This document shows, piece after piece, positions 1 to 8,791 of a stretch of DNA of 26,220 nucleotides. The DNA is from an uncultured beta proteobacterium (GTDB lineage Bacteria > Pseudomonadota > Gammaproteobacteria > Burkholderiales > Burkholderiaceae_C): positions 1-26,220 of the forward strand of contig CAIXMC010000107.1 in NCBI GenBank assembly GCA_903920405.1, in the 5' to 3' direction. The notes beneath the pieces are model-generated. The model did no database searches, was not told where the DNA came from, and saw only the letters and a list, made by a program, of their open reading frames with translations. The translations under genes and the position numbers were made by a program. Position 1 is the first letter of the stretch, and each line of letters starts with the position of its first letter.

Positions 1-954
1 CCCCTGAATGGCTGTGCCCAGCAAACCCTGTTCGCGTCGGCGCTGCAAGACCGATTCCAGATGATCCAAAAGATAACGGTACTCTCCCCGCAAGTAAATA
101 AGACCCTGGCGTGCCCCCACCACCATCGCGGCAATGGTCATACCCTCCACCACGGCATCCGCGCAACTGCTGAGCAACACACGGTCTTTGAAAGTACCCG
201 GCTCGCCCTCGTCGGCATTGCACACCACATAATGCGATTGTCCCGGGGCGTTGCGGCAGAGCTGCCATTTGGTGCCAGTGGCATACCCGGCACCGCCGCG
301 ACCGCGCAGCTTGGCGCGCTTGAGTTCGTCAAGGATGGCGAGTGGTCCCCGTGCAGAAGCCGCAGACAGCGCTTGTCCTGGAGTGGGCTGCTCTCCAAGT
401 TTGACATCGGCACGGTGAATTTGATCGACCACACGAGACCACTCAACAGGCCATTGGGCAATGGGCACCCGTTGCTCAATGAGTGCGGCCAGATGTTCCA
501 TGCGCGAGGGTGTCAGTTTGGTGACCACCTGATGGTGATTGACCAACAAGGCAGGTCCCTGATCGCATAACCCCGTGCAGGATGTGGTGGTGATGCTCAC
601 CCGACCATCTGCACGTGTCTGCCCCTTCACCACCTTAAGTCGTCGGCAAAGGTCTTGCAGCAAAGCCTCACTGCCCAACATGCGGTCGGTGATGTTGTCG
701 CTGAACAACACACGGTATTCGCCTACAGGCTGCGTATGAAAAAAACGGTAAAAACCTGCCACACCTTCCACGTGTGCCAGCGTTAATCCCAAGGTCTTGG
801 CCATCTGGCTTAACGCAGGGCGTGAAAGCCAGCCCTGCATGGCCTGCCACTCGCGCAGGATTTGTACCAGGGCGTGGGGATCCTGGTGGTGGCGCAAGAG
901 CAAAAGATCAAGTTCTGATGCCAATGCGGGGGTGTCTTGACTGATGGTGTTCAT
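1..954 (-). CDS. hoxF: HoxF, diaphorase subunit of NAD-reducing [NiFe] hydrogenase (5' part, cut by window edge)
   Basis: The open frame gives 318 residues with no stop and leaves the window at position 1. Residues 1-160 resemble the NuoE-like thioredoxin-fold domain (LSQMAKTLGL, GVAGFYRFFH) and a NuoF-like domain begins near residue 205. The FMN/NADH-binding signatures RGRGGAG (217-223) and NADEGEPGTFKDR (246-258) are intact. This NuoE-NuoF fusion order is that of HoxF from soluble bidirectional hydrogenases, which passes electrons between the HoxYH hydrogenase module and NAD in the cytoplasm. In the NuoE-like part only Cys126 and Cys130 of the usual four [2Fe-2S] cysteines are visible; the first pair is absent, as I recall for some other HoxF proteins. 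The start is the first ATG after an in-frame TAA two codons upstream, but no clear Shine-Dalgarno sequence precedes it. hoxU, hoxY and hoxH would be expected to follow outside the window. A fused NuoEF or formate dehydrogenase diaphorase is the main alternative. Confidence 0.88.
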   Translation of the reverse strand, partial: MNTISQDTPALASELDLLLLRHHQDPHALVQILREWQAMQGWLSRPALSQMAKTLGLTLAHVEGVAGFYRFFHTQPVGEYRVLFSDNITDRMLGSEALLQDLCRRLKVVKGQTRADGRVSITTTSCTGLCDQGPALLVNHHQVVTKLTPSRMEHLAALIEQRVPIAQWPVEWSRVVDQIHRADVKLGEQPTPGQALSAASARGPLAILDELKRAKLRGRGGAGYATGTKWQLCRNAPGQSHYVVCNADEGEPGTFKDRVLLSSCADAVVEGMTIAAMVVGARQGLIYLRGEYRYLLDHLESVLQRRREQGLLGTAIQG

Positions 955-994
955 AAGTTATATACCGTGCCAACAATATTGATGAACAGTGTAG

Positions 995-1008
995 CCTGTG
1001 ATCACAGG
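995..1008. promoter_or_regulatory. Perfect 14-bp palindrome upstream of hoxF, possible operator
   Basis: CCTGTGATCACAGG reads the same on both strands and lies 41 bp upstream of the hoxF ATG. Its position between the repeat element and the hoxF start suggests a binding site for a dimeric regulator. The core TGTGATCACA lacks the 6-bp spacer of a CRP/FNR site, so the regulator is not identified. Confidence 0.35.
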
Positions 1009-1024
1009 TCTGAAGCTGGGTGTG

Positions 1025-1218
1025 ATTCAAAGTAATGTGGAATTTTCTGTAACTTGTAGGCAAGATGCCCGCGCTCCCAGATGTGAGTTTTTTTGTATAA
1101 CAAATTGGCCTCTAGCCCCCGTCCTGCTTGCGTAGTTAGCTATTTTTTTAATAGAACACATTCGCAAAACTCGTCTCTTTGTATGCGGCCAAGTTGGCTG
1201 CTTCACATCACTTCAAGG
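1025..1218. repeat. ~200-bp interspersed repeat, copy 1 (contains the 'CTAGAGGCC' repeat)
   Basis: This stretch fills most of the hoxF-xerC intergenic region and is collinear with 8581-8783. The two copies share near-identical cores (GTGAGTTTTTTTGTATAACA; GTCCTGCTTGCGTAGTTAGC) and closely related right parts. The ends are imperfect inverted repeats (ATTCAAAGTAATGTGG at the left, TTCACATCACTTCAAGG at the right), like a non-autonomous MITE. The inner part 1107-1154 belongs to a wider ~50-bp family found at four other places in the window. Positions 1059-1080 also match one arm of the hairpin repeats at 17255-17445. No protein is encoded. The right end abuts the xerC stop codon. Confidence 0.75.
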
Positions 1219-2181
1219 CTATTTGGAACTGCCAGGCTTGAGATGGGCGCGTGGGTGCGCAGCGTCGTAGGCTTTTGCAAGGTGGCCAAAATCTAAGCGT
1301 GTGTAAATTTGCGTAGTGCTGATGTTGGCGTGCCCGAGCAGTTCTTGCACACCCCGAAGATCACTGCTCGATTGCAAGATGTGACTGGCAAAGGAGTGGC
1401 GCAGCATGTGGGGGTGAACCGGTGCAGCCAGCCCCGCCTGAAGGCTGCGTTTTTTCAGACGTTGCCATATCGATTGTGGTGTTAAACGTGTGCCATTGCG
1501 CCCCATGAACAAGGCTGTTTGCACATTGGCTTTTGCGGCTGGCACACCTTGGCTCCGTACGGCCAGCCAAGCTTGCAGAGCTTCAATCGCTTTGGAACCC
1601 ACCGGAACAATGCGACGTTTGCTGCCCTTTCCCAAAACATGCGCTTGGGCACTTTGCATATCTACCCAACCCCGTGCTGTGCTGCTGGCTTGTACATCCA
1701 GTCCGGTCAGCTCTGCCAGACGCAAACCGCCGCCATACAGCATCTCCACCATGGCAGCATCGCGTGCATCGAGCCAGGGGTCTGTCACTTCGCTGTGAAA
1801 TCTGGCCAACTGCACAGCATCGTCCACATTCAAGGCTTTAGGCAAGGGCTTGGTGGCTTTGGGTGCATGCACATTCAACACAGGGTTGCAAGCCACCAGG
1901 CCTTCGCGGCCAAGCCAGGTATAAAACCCGCGCCAGCCCGACAAAATCAGGGCAATGCCACGACCGCTGCGCGCTTTGCTGTGCATCTGCGCCACCCAGC
2001 GCCGAACATGGCTGGTTTGCACCTCTGTCAAGCGCACACCCGCTTGTGTCGCATTGGCCTGAAGTTTGGCCAAATCCAGGGTGTAAAGCGTGACAGTACG
2101 ATCGGCCAGTCTTTTTTCAAACCGCACATGATCAAGGTAACGCTGCACTAAAACATCAGGCGCTGGATCGGGGTTTGTCAT
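1219..2181 (-). CDS. xerC: Tyrosine recombinase XerC
   Basis: This is a 320-residue tyrosine recombinase, the usual Xer length. An N-terminal SAM-like core-binding domain (about 10-95) is followed by the catalytic domain with all expected residues: Arg154 (GGGLRLAEL), Lys188 (GKGSKRR), His258 and Arg261 (HMLRHS), His284 (LLGHA) and the nucleophile Tyr293 (TQIYTR). XerC acts with XerD at dif to resolve chromosome dimers at division. I chose the ATG at 2181, which lies 14 bp after the stop of the DUF484 remnant; an in-frame TTG at 2193 would add four residues. Order with dapF and DUF484 is the conserved proteobacterial dapF-DUF484-xerC arrangement, which supports XerC over XerD or an integrase. 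Confidence 0.92.
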   Translation of the reverse strand: MTNPDPAPDVLVQRYLDHVRFEKRLADRTVTLYTLDLAKLQANATQAGVRLTEVQTSHVRRWVAQMHSKARSGRGIALILSGWRGFYTWLGREGLVACNPVLNVHAPKATKPLPKALNVDDAVQLARFHSEVTDPWLDARDAAMVEMLYGGGLRLAELTGLDVQASSTARGWVDMQSAQAHVLGKGSKRRIVPVGSKAIEALQAWLAVRSQGVPAAKANVQTALFMGRNGTRLTPQSIWQRLKKRSLQAGLAAPVHPHMLRHSFASHILQSSSDLRGVQELLGHANISTTQIYTRLDFGHLAKAYDAAHPRAHLKPGSSK

Positions 2182-2195
2182 GGTGAGCCGCAATG

Positions 2196-2345
2196 TCAGG
2201 AACAGCGCAATTTGGACAGCGCAGCACTTGCCAGATCAGCCAGGCGAACCAGAAAGTCGGTGCCTGCGCCGTTGTAAAAGCGGTGTTCATCGTGCGAGGC
2301 CAATATCAGGGCAATAGCATCATTGGTTAAAGATGGAATGGGCAT
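2196..2345 (-). pseudogene. Truncated DUF484 gene (3' end only)
   Basis: A 49-codon frame starts with ATG at 2345, just past the dapF stop, and ends in TGA 14 bp before the xerC ATG. Its peptide contains ALILASHDEHRFYNGAGTDF, then LVRLADLASAAL. This resembles the C-terminus of DUF484 proteins, which usually run to about 200 residues or more and sit exactly between dapF and xerC. Most of the gene is therefore missing and only the 3' end remains. The fragment may still be translated by coupling from dapF, but I infer it is a deletion scar. It is too short for certainty from sequence alone. Confidence 0.6.
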
Positions 2346-2350
2346 GGTGA

Positions 2351-3238
2351 TCAAGGTGGTTGAAACAAAGGGGCAGGAACTTCAATATGACCCTGAAAAA
2401 CAAAGGTGGCGGGGCCAGTCAAATACACCGGTGCTGTGCCGCCCGTCCAGGCAATGCTCAAAACACCACCGTGCATTTGAACATCGACCGCAGCATCCAG
2501 CAACCCCAAGCGAACACCTGCCACCACTGCAGCACAAGCGCCTGTGCCGCACGCCAATGTTTCGCCTGCGCCACGTTCAAACACCCGCAATCGAATATGC
2601 TGATTGTCTTGTACCTGCATAAAGCCAGCATTGACCCTGTTGGGAAAACAGGCATGGTGTTCGATCAGGCTTCCCTGTTGAAGCACAGGGGCGGTATCCA
2701 CATCGTCCACGACCTGCACGGCATGGGGGTTGCCCATTGATACAACAGCTATTAAAGCAGTAGCTGTCAACGCAGTCCCATCAAGGGCTAGAGGCCATTT
2801 TTGCCATAAACCGCTGGGCTGAGGCAAGAGGCTGCCAGGCACAAAAGGAATGCGCGCCAACTCAAACACAGGCGCGCCCATATTGACGGTCACACGGTCG
2901 TCAGGTGTGAGCAACGGCTCAATCACGCCACTTTTGGTTTGCACACGAATGCAGTCTTTTTGTGTGAGACCCGCATCACGAACAAAGCGGGCAAAGCAGC
3001 GTGCACCATTGCCACATTGCTCCACTTCGTCACCATTGGCATTGTGAATGATGTATTCAAAATCAATAGTTGGTGAGTACGATGGGCGCACGGTCAAAAT
3101 TTGATCCGCCCCCACGCCAAAATGACGGTCTGCCAAAAACCGATAACCAGCGGGAGTCAAACCATAGCGAGTTTGGGTTTCATTGAGCACCACAAAATCA
3201 TTGCCGGCACCTTGCATTTTTGTAAAAGGGATTTGCAT
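2351..3238 (-). CDS. dapF: Diaminopimelate epimerase DapF
   Basis: DapF interconverts LL- and meso-diaminopimelate in lysine and peptidoglycan synthesis in the cytoplasm. The 295-residue protein has both catalytic cysteines in their signatures: Cys75 (EQCGNGARC) and Cys230 (LACGTGAC). The N-terminus [14 protein letters not shown] and the substrate motif MGNPHAV (168-174) are canonical. Residues 146-164 are encoded by an in-frame copy of the interspersed repeat (2748-2802), in what should be a variable loop before MGNPHAV, which accounts for a slightly long protein. Downstream lie the DUF484 remnant and xerC. No clear ribosome binding site is visible before the ATG. Confidence 0.95.
   Translation of the reverse strand: MQIPFTKMQGAGNDFVVLNETQTRYGLTPAGYRFLADRHFGVGADQILTVRPSYSPTIDFEYIIHNANGDEVEQCGNGARCFARFVRDAGLTQKDCIRVQTKSGVIEPLLTPDDRVTVNMGAPVFELARIPFVPGSLLPQPSGLWQKWPLALDGTALTATALIAVVSMGNPHAVQVVDDVDTAPVLQQGSLIEHHACFPNRVNAGFMQVQDNQHIRLRVFERGAGETLACGTGACAAVVAGVRLGLLDAAVDVQMHGGVLSIAWTGGTAPVYLTGPATFVFQGHIEVPAPLFQPP
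2748..2802. repeat. 'CTAGAGGCC' repeat copy inside dapF
   Basis: On the plus strand this reads GCTATTAAAGCAGTAGCTGT, then CAACGCAGTCCCATCAAGGG and CTAGAGGCCATTTTT, the same family as at 1107-1154, 8659-8706, 11831-11878 and 16406-16460. It is read through on the minus strand as DapF residues 146-164 without breaking the frame. Confidence 0.7.
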
Positions 3239-3457
3239 GAGGGTGAAATTATCTACCCATCAGTTGGTGTCATCGCCAAGCCGTCATTGCATGTTGTTAG
3301 CCGTTCTGAAAATACAGGCACTGGTTTTGATTCGCTCATTTGTTGTCGCCAATGCAAAAAAGTTGTCTTTTTGAAACAGGGTTATCCATGGCCGTTCTTC
3401 TTTCAAACAGTGTGAAAATAGCAGGGTGGAGTATTGCACTTTTCTTTTTGTTTTCAA

Positions 3458-3605
3458 TTCCATTGAACTCCACTTTAGACATTCAGCTCCTTTGCAAGAG
3501 CTATCTTGTTGATTTTTAATAATAATGTAGAAAAGTTGTGATTACGTCAAGTCATTGTTTTTGCTTAAAAAATCTTCGAGTGTCTAAAGTGGAGTTCCAT
3601 TGAAC
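3458..3605. repeat. Small MITE-like element with 17-bp inverted ends
   Basis: GAACTCCACTTTAGACA (3465-3481) and its exact reverse complement (3581-3597) bound about 100 bp of AT-rich non-coding DNA. An 11-bp direct repeat TTCCATTGAAC lies at both outer edges (3458-3468 and 3595-3605), partly overlapping the inverted repeats. This is the layout of a short non-autonomous transposable element or IS remnant with a possible target duplication. No transposase is encoded and I do not recognise the IS family. Confidence 0.55.
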
Positions 3606-3609
3606 AGTC

Positions 3610-3635
3610 TTGAGTTTTAATGGTGCAAAACTCAA
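3610..3635 (+). promoter_or_regulatory. Hairpin in the pgm leader
   Basis: TTGAGTTTT and AAAACTCAA form a perfect 9-bp stem around an 8-nt loop, ending 31 bp before the pgm ATG. No U-run follows, so it is not a standard intrinsic terminator. It could be a leader structure or an operator palindrome. Confidence 0.35.
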
Positions 3636-3654
3636 CAGGTCACATCAACTGTAG

Positions 3655-5319
<1,665 letters not shown>

Positions 5320-5526
5320 CTGCACCTTTTTTGATAGAACCCCCACCCGTGCGACTGTGTGATTTCATGCCTCAATTGAGCTATTGGCTGATGGATGAAG
5401 GTGCCATTGATGCAAGTGCTCCCTTGACATTGAAAACCTCGCAGCAGCACTCTTTCGATTGGAAAAGTCCTGCACGGTGTCCGCCTATGACAGTGTGGAT
5501 ATCTTTGCCATTTTTATCTCTTTTTT

Positions 5527-6975
5527 ATGAATATTCTTCAAGTCAGTGCCGAAATTTTTCCCCTGCTCAAGACCGGTGGGCTGGCAGATATTGCGGGCGC
5601 TTTGCCTGCTGCATTAAAGGCACAAGGCTGTGATGTACGTGTGGTGTTGCCCGGTTTTGCCAGCATTTTGGCCGACTTGGAAACTCCCACAGTATTGGCT
5701 CAAATCAATGCTCCTTGGGGTGATCTCGTGGTCGTGCGATATGGTCGTTTGGGCACACTCAATGTGTTTGCTTATGTGATTGACGTACCTCATTTGTATC
5801 ACCGTAACGGTACGCCCTATGAAGACGAACACCGTCAGCCTCACGGCGACAACCATCGGCGCTTTGCGCTCTTGGGTTGGGTGGCTGCGCAATTGGCACA
5901 CGGCTTAGACATTCACTGGCAACCCCAACTGGTGCATAGCCATGACTGGCATGCAGGTTTGACGTGTGCCTACATGGCTTTTCTGCCTCACCAAGGACAG
6001 CGTATTGCCAACGTTTTTACTGTTCATAACCTTTCTTACCAAGGTGTATTTCCGCCGAGTTATTTTTTTGACCTTGGGTTGCCGCTTGAAGCCTTTCATG
6101 TTCATGGTGTAGAGTTTCATGGTAAGTTGTCGTTCATGAAAGCGGGCCTGTTTTACGCGGACCACATCACCACAGTCAGTCCTACCTATGCGCGTGAAAT
6201 TCAAACGTCCGTGCAAGGATGTGGGCTGGACGGCCTGTTGCGCACGCGCTCTGGCGCGCTCACCGGAATTCTCAATGCTGTGGATGATGCTGTGTGGGAT
6301 CCTGCCCATGACCCTCACATTCCTTTTCATTACGATGTCCAGAAGCCCTTTGACAAGGCGCTTTGCAAGGCTGAATTCCAAAAAGAATCCGGGTTGGCGT
6401 TGCAGGCCGATGCACTGATGTTTGGCATTGTCAGCCGCTTGACGGAGCAAAAAGGTCTGTATTTGGTGCTCAGTGTTCTGGATACGATTTTGAGCCGAGG
6501 CGGTCAGTTGGTGGTGTTGGGAACGGGTGAGGCCTGGCTTGAGGCTGCTTTTTGTGAACGAGCAATCATGTACCCCAAGGCGGTATCCGTCCGTATTGGT
6601 TACGATGAGGCCAATGCACACCGTATTTTTGCTGCCACCGATGTCACCTTGGTGCCTTCACGTTTTGAACCTTGTGGTTTGACACAAATGTATGGGCTGA
6701 AGTATGGTAGCCTGCCCTTGGTTCACCGTGTAGGCGGATTGGCGGATACCGTGGTGGACAGCTCCCTTAAAGACTTGGCTAATGGCATGGCCAATGGGTT
6801 TGTGTTTGATGAATTTACGACGCAATCGCTTGATCGGGCTATTTGCCGTGCATTTGCCTTGTATGCACGCAGGTACGAATGGCGACGTGTGAGCGAGTGT
6901 GCCATGAGCCAAAACCTGGGTTGGGAACATGCTGCCATACAGTACAAGGCACTGTATCAGCGGCTTTGTACTTGA
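5527..6975 (+). CDS. glgA: Glycogen synthase GlgA (ADP-glucose, GT5)
   Basis: GlgA adds glucose from ADP-glucose to the growing alpha-1,4-glucan. The 482-residue length is typical of GT5. The ADP-glucose-binding motif KTGGLAD lies at 15-21, and the protein has HSHDWHAGL, VHNLSYQG and the C-terminal GT-B motif PSRFEPCGLTQMYGLKYG (from 377) with the catalytic Glu. The start MNILQVSAEIFP matches the family N-terminus, so the ATG at 5527 is favoured although the sequence before it is a T-run without a clear ribosome binding site. Between pgm and malQ, it forms the biosynthetic core of a glycogen locus; glgC and glgB are not in the window. Confidence 0.95.
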   Translation: MNILQVSAEIFPLLKTGGLADIAGALPAALKAQGCDVRVVLPGFASILADLETPTVLAQINAPWGDLVVVRYGRLGTLNVFAYVIDVPHLYHRNGTPYEDEHRQPHGDNHRRFALLGWVAAQLAHGLDIHWQPQLVHSHDWHAGLTCAYMAFLPHQGQRIANVFTVHNLSYQGVFPPSYFFDLGLPLEAFHVHGVEFHGKLSFMKAGLFYADHITTVSPTYAREIQTSVQGCGLDGLLRTRSGALTGILNAVDDAVWDPAHDPHIPFHYDVQKPFDKALCKAEFQKESGLALQADALMFGIVSRLTEQKGLYLVLSVLDTILSRGGQLVVLGTGEAWLEAAFCERAIMYPKAVSVRIGYDEANAHRIFAATDVTLVPSRFEPCGLTQMYGLKYGSLPLVHRVGGLADTVVDSSLKDLANGMANGFVFDEFTTQSLDRAICRAFALYARRYEWRRVSECAMSQNLGWEHAAIQYKALYQRLCT

Positions 6976-7033
6976 TGGTGGTGATGGCTGTGGCTATGAA
7001 CACCTTTCTTTACCCTTATCGATGTGCTCCAAG

Positions 7034-8554
7034 ATGAACTCTTTTTTTAAGCAGCGTCGCTCTGGCGTGGTGTTGCATCCTACCTCTCTTCCAGGTCCAC
7101 ATGGATCGGGCGATTTGGGGCCGAATGCGTATTATTTTATTGACTGGTTGCACACGGCGGGTCAAACTTTGTGGCAAACCTTGCCTTTGGGGCCGGTGGG
7201 GTCGGGCTATTCTCCCTACATGGGTATATCAGCCTTTGCGGGTAACCCCTTGCTGGTGGCGTTTGAGCCAATGCAATCACAGGGCTGGATAGATGCAAAG
7301 TCATTACAGGCTGAGTTTGACGACAGACGGATCAATTACCCGCTGGTAACGCTATGGCGGATGGCCAGGCTGCGTGAAGCCTTCGACGGTTTTTTGCGCT
7401 ATGCCACACCAAAAGAGAAGCAGGCGTTGGCAGACTGGACCAAAGCAGAGCATGACTGGCTGGATGACTACACCTTGTTTATGGCCATCAATCAAATTTA
7501 CAGTCCTGCACTGTGGCCAGATTGGCCTGAAATGCTGGCGCTGCGCGAGCCTTCTGCCTTGGCGCAGGTACGGTTGGAGTGTGCCGATGACATTGCTTTC
7601 TGGTCATTTGTGCAGTGGCAGTTTGATGTGCAATGGCGTGCCTTCAAGGCGTATGCCCACACCAAAGCAGTACTGCTTGTCGGAGATTTGCCCATTTTTG
7701 TAGCGCACCACAGTGCTGACTGCTGGGCGCGGCCCGACCTTTATTTGCTCGATGCCGCCGGTCATCCCCGTGTTGTTGCAGGTGTGCCGCCTGATTTTTT
7801 CTCGGCCACCGGTCAGCGCTGGGGCAATCCTCTGTACGACTGGGCTGCCATGAAAGTTGATGGCTACCGATGGTGGATTGCACGTGTCAAGCGTCAACTG
7901 GATATCTCGGATGTGCTGCGTATTGATCACTTTCGCGGGTTTGTTGATTATTGGGAAATTCTGGCCACAGAACCTACGGCTGTCAAAGGACGCTGGCAAA
8001 CAGGGCCGGGCGATGCCCTGTTTGCTGCCTTGACCAAAGCGCTCGGTGTCTTGCCCATCATTGCTGAAGACTTGGGCATCATCACACCCGAGGTGGACGC
8101 CCTGCGCGAACGCACAGGTTTTCCGGGCATGCGTGTTTTGCAGTTTGCCTTTTCCGGCGATGCAAAGCACACTTTTTTACCGCACAACTTTGAGCCTGAC
8201 ACAGTGGTCTATACCGGAACGCACGACAACGATACCGTGCAAGGTTGGTGGCAAACCTGCAGCGCGCATGAACGCGCCCTGGCTGCTCACTACCTGGCAA
8301 CCACCTGTCACGATATCCACTGGGCCATGTTACGAGCAGCCGCGTTTTCAGTAGCACGCATATCAATGTGTCAGTTTCAAGATGTGCTAGGCCTCGATTC
8401 TTCCCATCGCATGAATACACCAGGCACCACGGGGTGTTGGTCATGGCGTTTCAAATGGGACTGGGTCAATTCAAAGATGACCGAACAGTTGTTGCAGGTG
8501 ACGGCGGCAAGCGGACGCTGCGATGTGGAACGTCTGCACCTGCCACCACAGTAA
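7034..8554 (+). CDS. malQ: 4-alpha-glucanotransferase (amylomaltase) MalQ
   Basis: MalQ is a GH77 enzyme that transfers alpha-1,4-glucan segments between chains and recycles maltodextrins. Taking the ATG at 7034 gives 506 residues, the usual amylomaltase length, and starts at the conserved R-S-G-V-V-L-H-P-T-S-L-P-G region; the frame is open further upstream into glgA but this extra part is not family-like. Catalytic residues are visible: nucleophile Asp298 (RIDHFRGF), acid/base Glu345 (AEDLG) and Asp398 (THDND). The gene follows glgA at 58 bp on the same strand, so the two are probably co-transcribed and act on the same glucan pool. Confidence 0.94.
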   Translation: MNSFFKQRRSGVVLHPTSLPGPHGSGDLGPNAYYFIDWLHTAGQTLWQTLPLGPVGSGYSPYMGISAFAGNPLLVAFEPMQSQGWIDAKSLQAEFDDRRINYPLVTLWRMARLREAFDGFLRYATPKEKQALADWTKAEHDWLDDYTLFMAINQIYSPALWPDWPEMLALREPSALAQVRLECADDIAFWSFVQWQFDVQWRAFKAYAHTKAVLLVGDLPIFVAHHSADCWARPDLYLLDAAGHPRVVAGVPPDFFSATGQRWGNPLYDWAAMKVDGYRWWIARVKRQLDISDVLRIDHFRGFVDYWEILATEPTAVKGRWQTGPGDALFAALTKALGVLPIIAEDLGIITPEVDALRERTGFPGMRVLQFAFSGDAKHTFLPHNFEPDTVVYTGTHDNDTVQGWWQTCSAHERALAAHYLATTCHDIHWAMLRAAAFSVARISMCQFQDVLGLDSSHRMNTPGTTGCWSWRFKWDWVNSKMTEQLLQVTAASGRCDVERLHLPPQ

Positions 8555-8580
8555 AACATATCCATCTTTCCAGTCATGAT

Positions 8581-8783
8581 GATCAAAGTGATGTGGAGGC
8601 GGCAATGTTTTCTTGTCAAGCTGCACGAACTTGAGTGAGTTTTTTTGTATAACAAATCGGCCTCTAGCGCCCGTCCTGCTTGCGTAGTTAGCTATTTTTT
8701 TGATAGTAAAAATGGGCGAGCACATTCGCCAAACTCGTCTCCTTGTAGGCGGCCAAGATGGCTTCTCAACATCATTTATCAGG
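8581..8783. repeat. ~200-bp interspersed repeat, copy 2
   Basis: This element fills the convergent malQ-mltD gap and is collinear with copy 1 at 1025-1218. The shared blocks include GTGAGTTTTTTTGTATAACA and the ~50-bp 'CTAGAGGCC' module (8659-8706). Compared with copy 1 it has a slightly longer segment after that module, which forms a small hairpin GGCGA-GCACAT-TCGCC. Its ends are imperfect inverted repeats, GATCAAAGTGATGTGGA at the left and CAACATCATTTATCAGG at the right. It may help stop transcription from both sides, but that is inference. Confidence 0.75.
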
Positions 8784-8791
8784 GATTCGCG

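Noticed and set aside
955..994. Sigma-54 promoter before hoxF (TTGGCACG on the minus strand)
   Set aside because: The -24-like TTGGCACG is present but no GC occurs 10 bp after the GG, so the -12 element is missing.
1519..2151. Long antisense frame over xerC
   Set aside because: It is the shadow of a well-supported gene on the other strand and shows no family features.
5331..5526. Small ORF between pgm and glgA
   Set aside because: It has no recognisable similarity or ribosome binding site and runs into glgA in another frame; probably non-coding.
5905..6621. 238-codon antisense frame over glgA
   Set aside because: It is opposite conserved glgA coding sequence and has no ribosome binding site or family motif.
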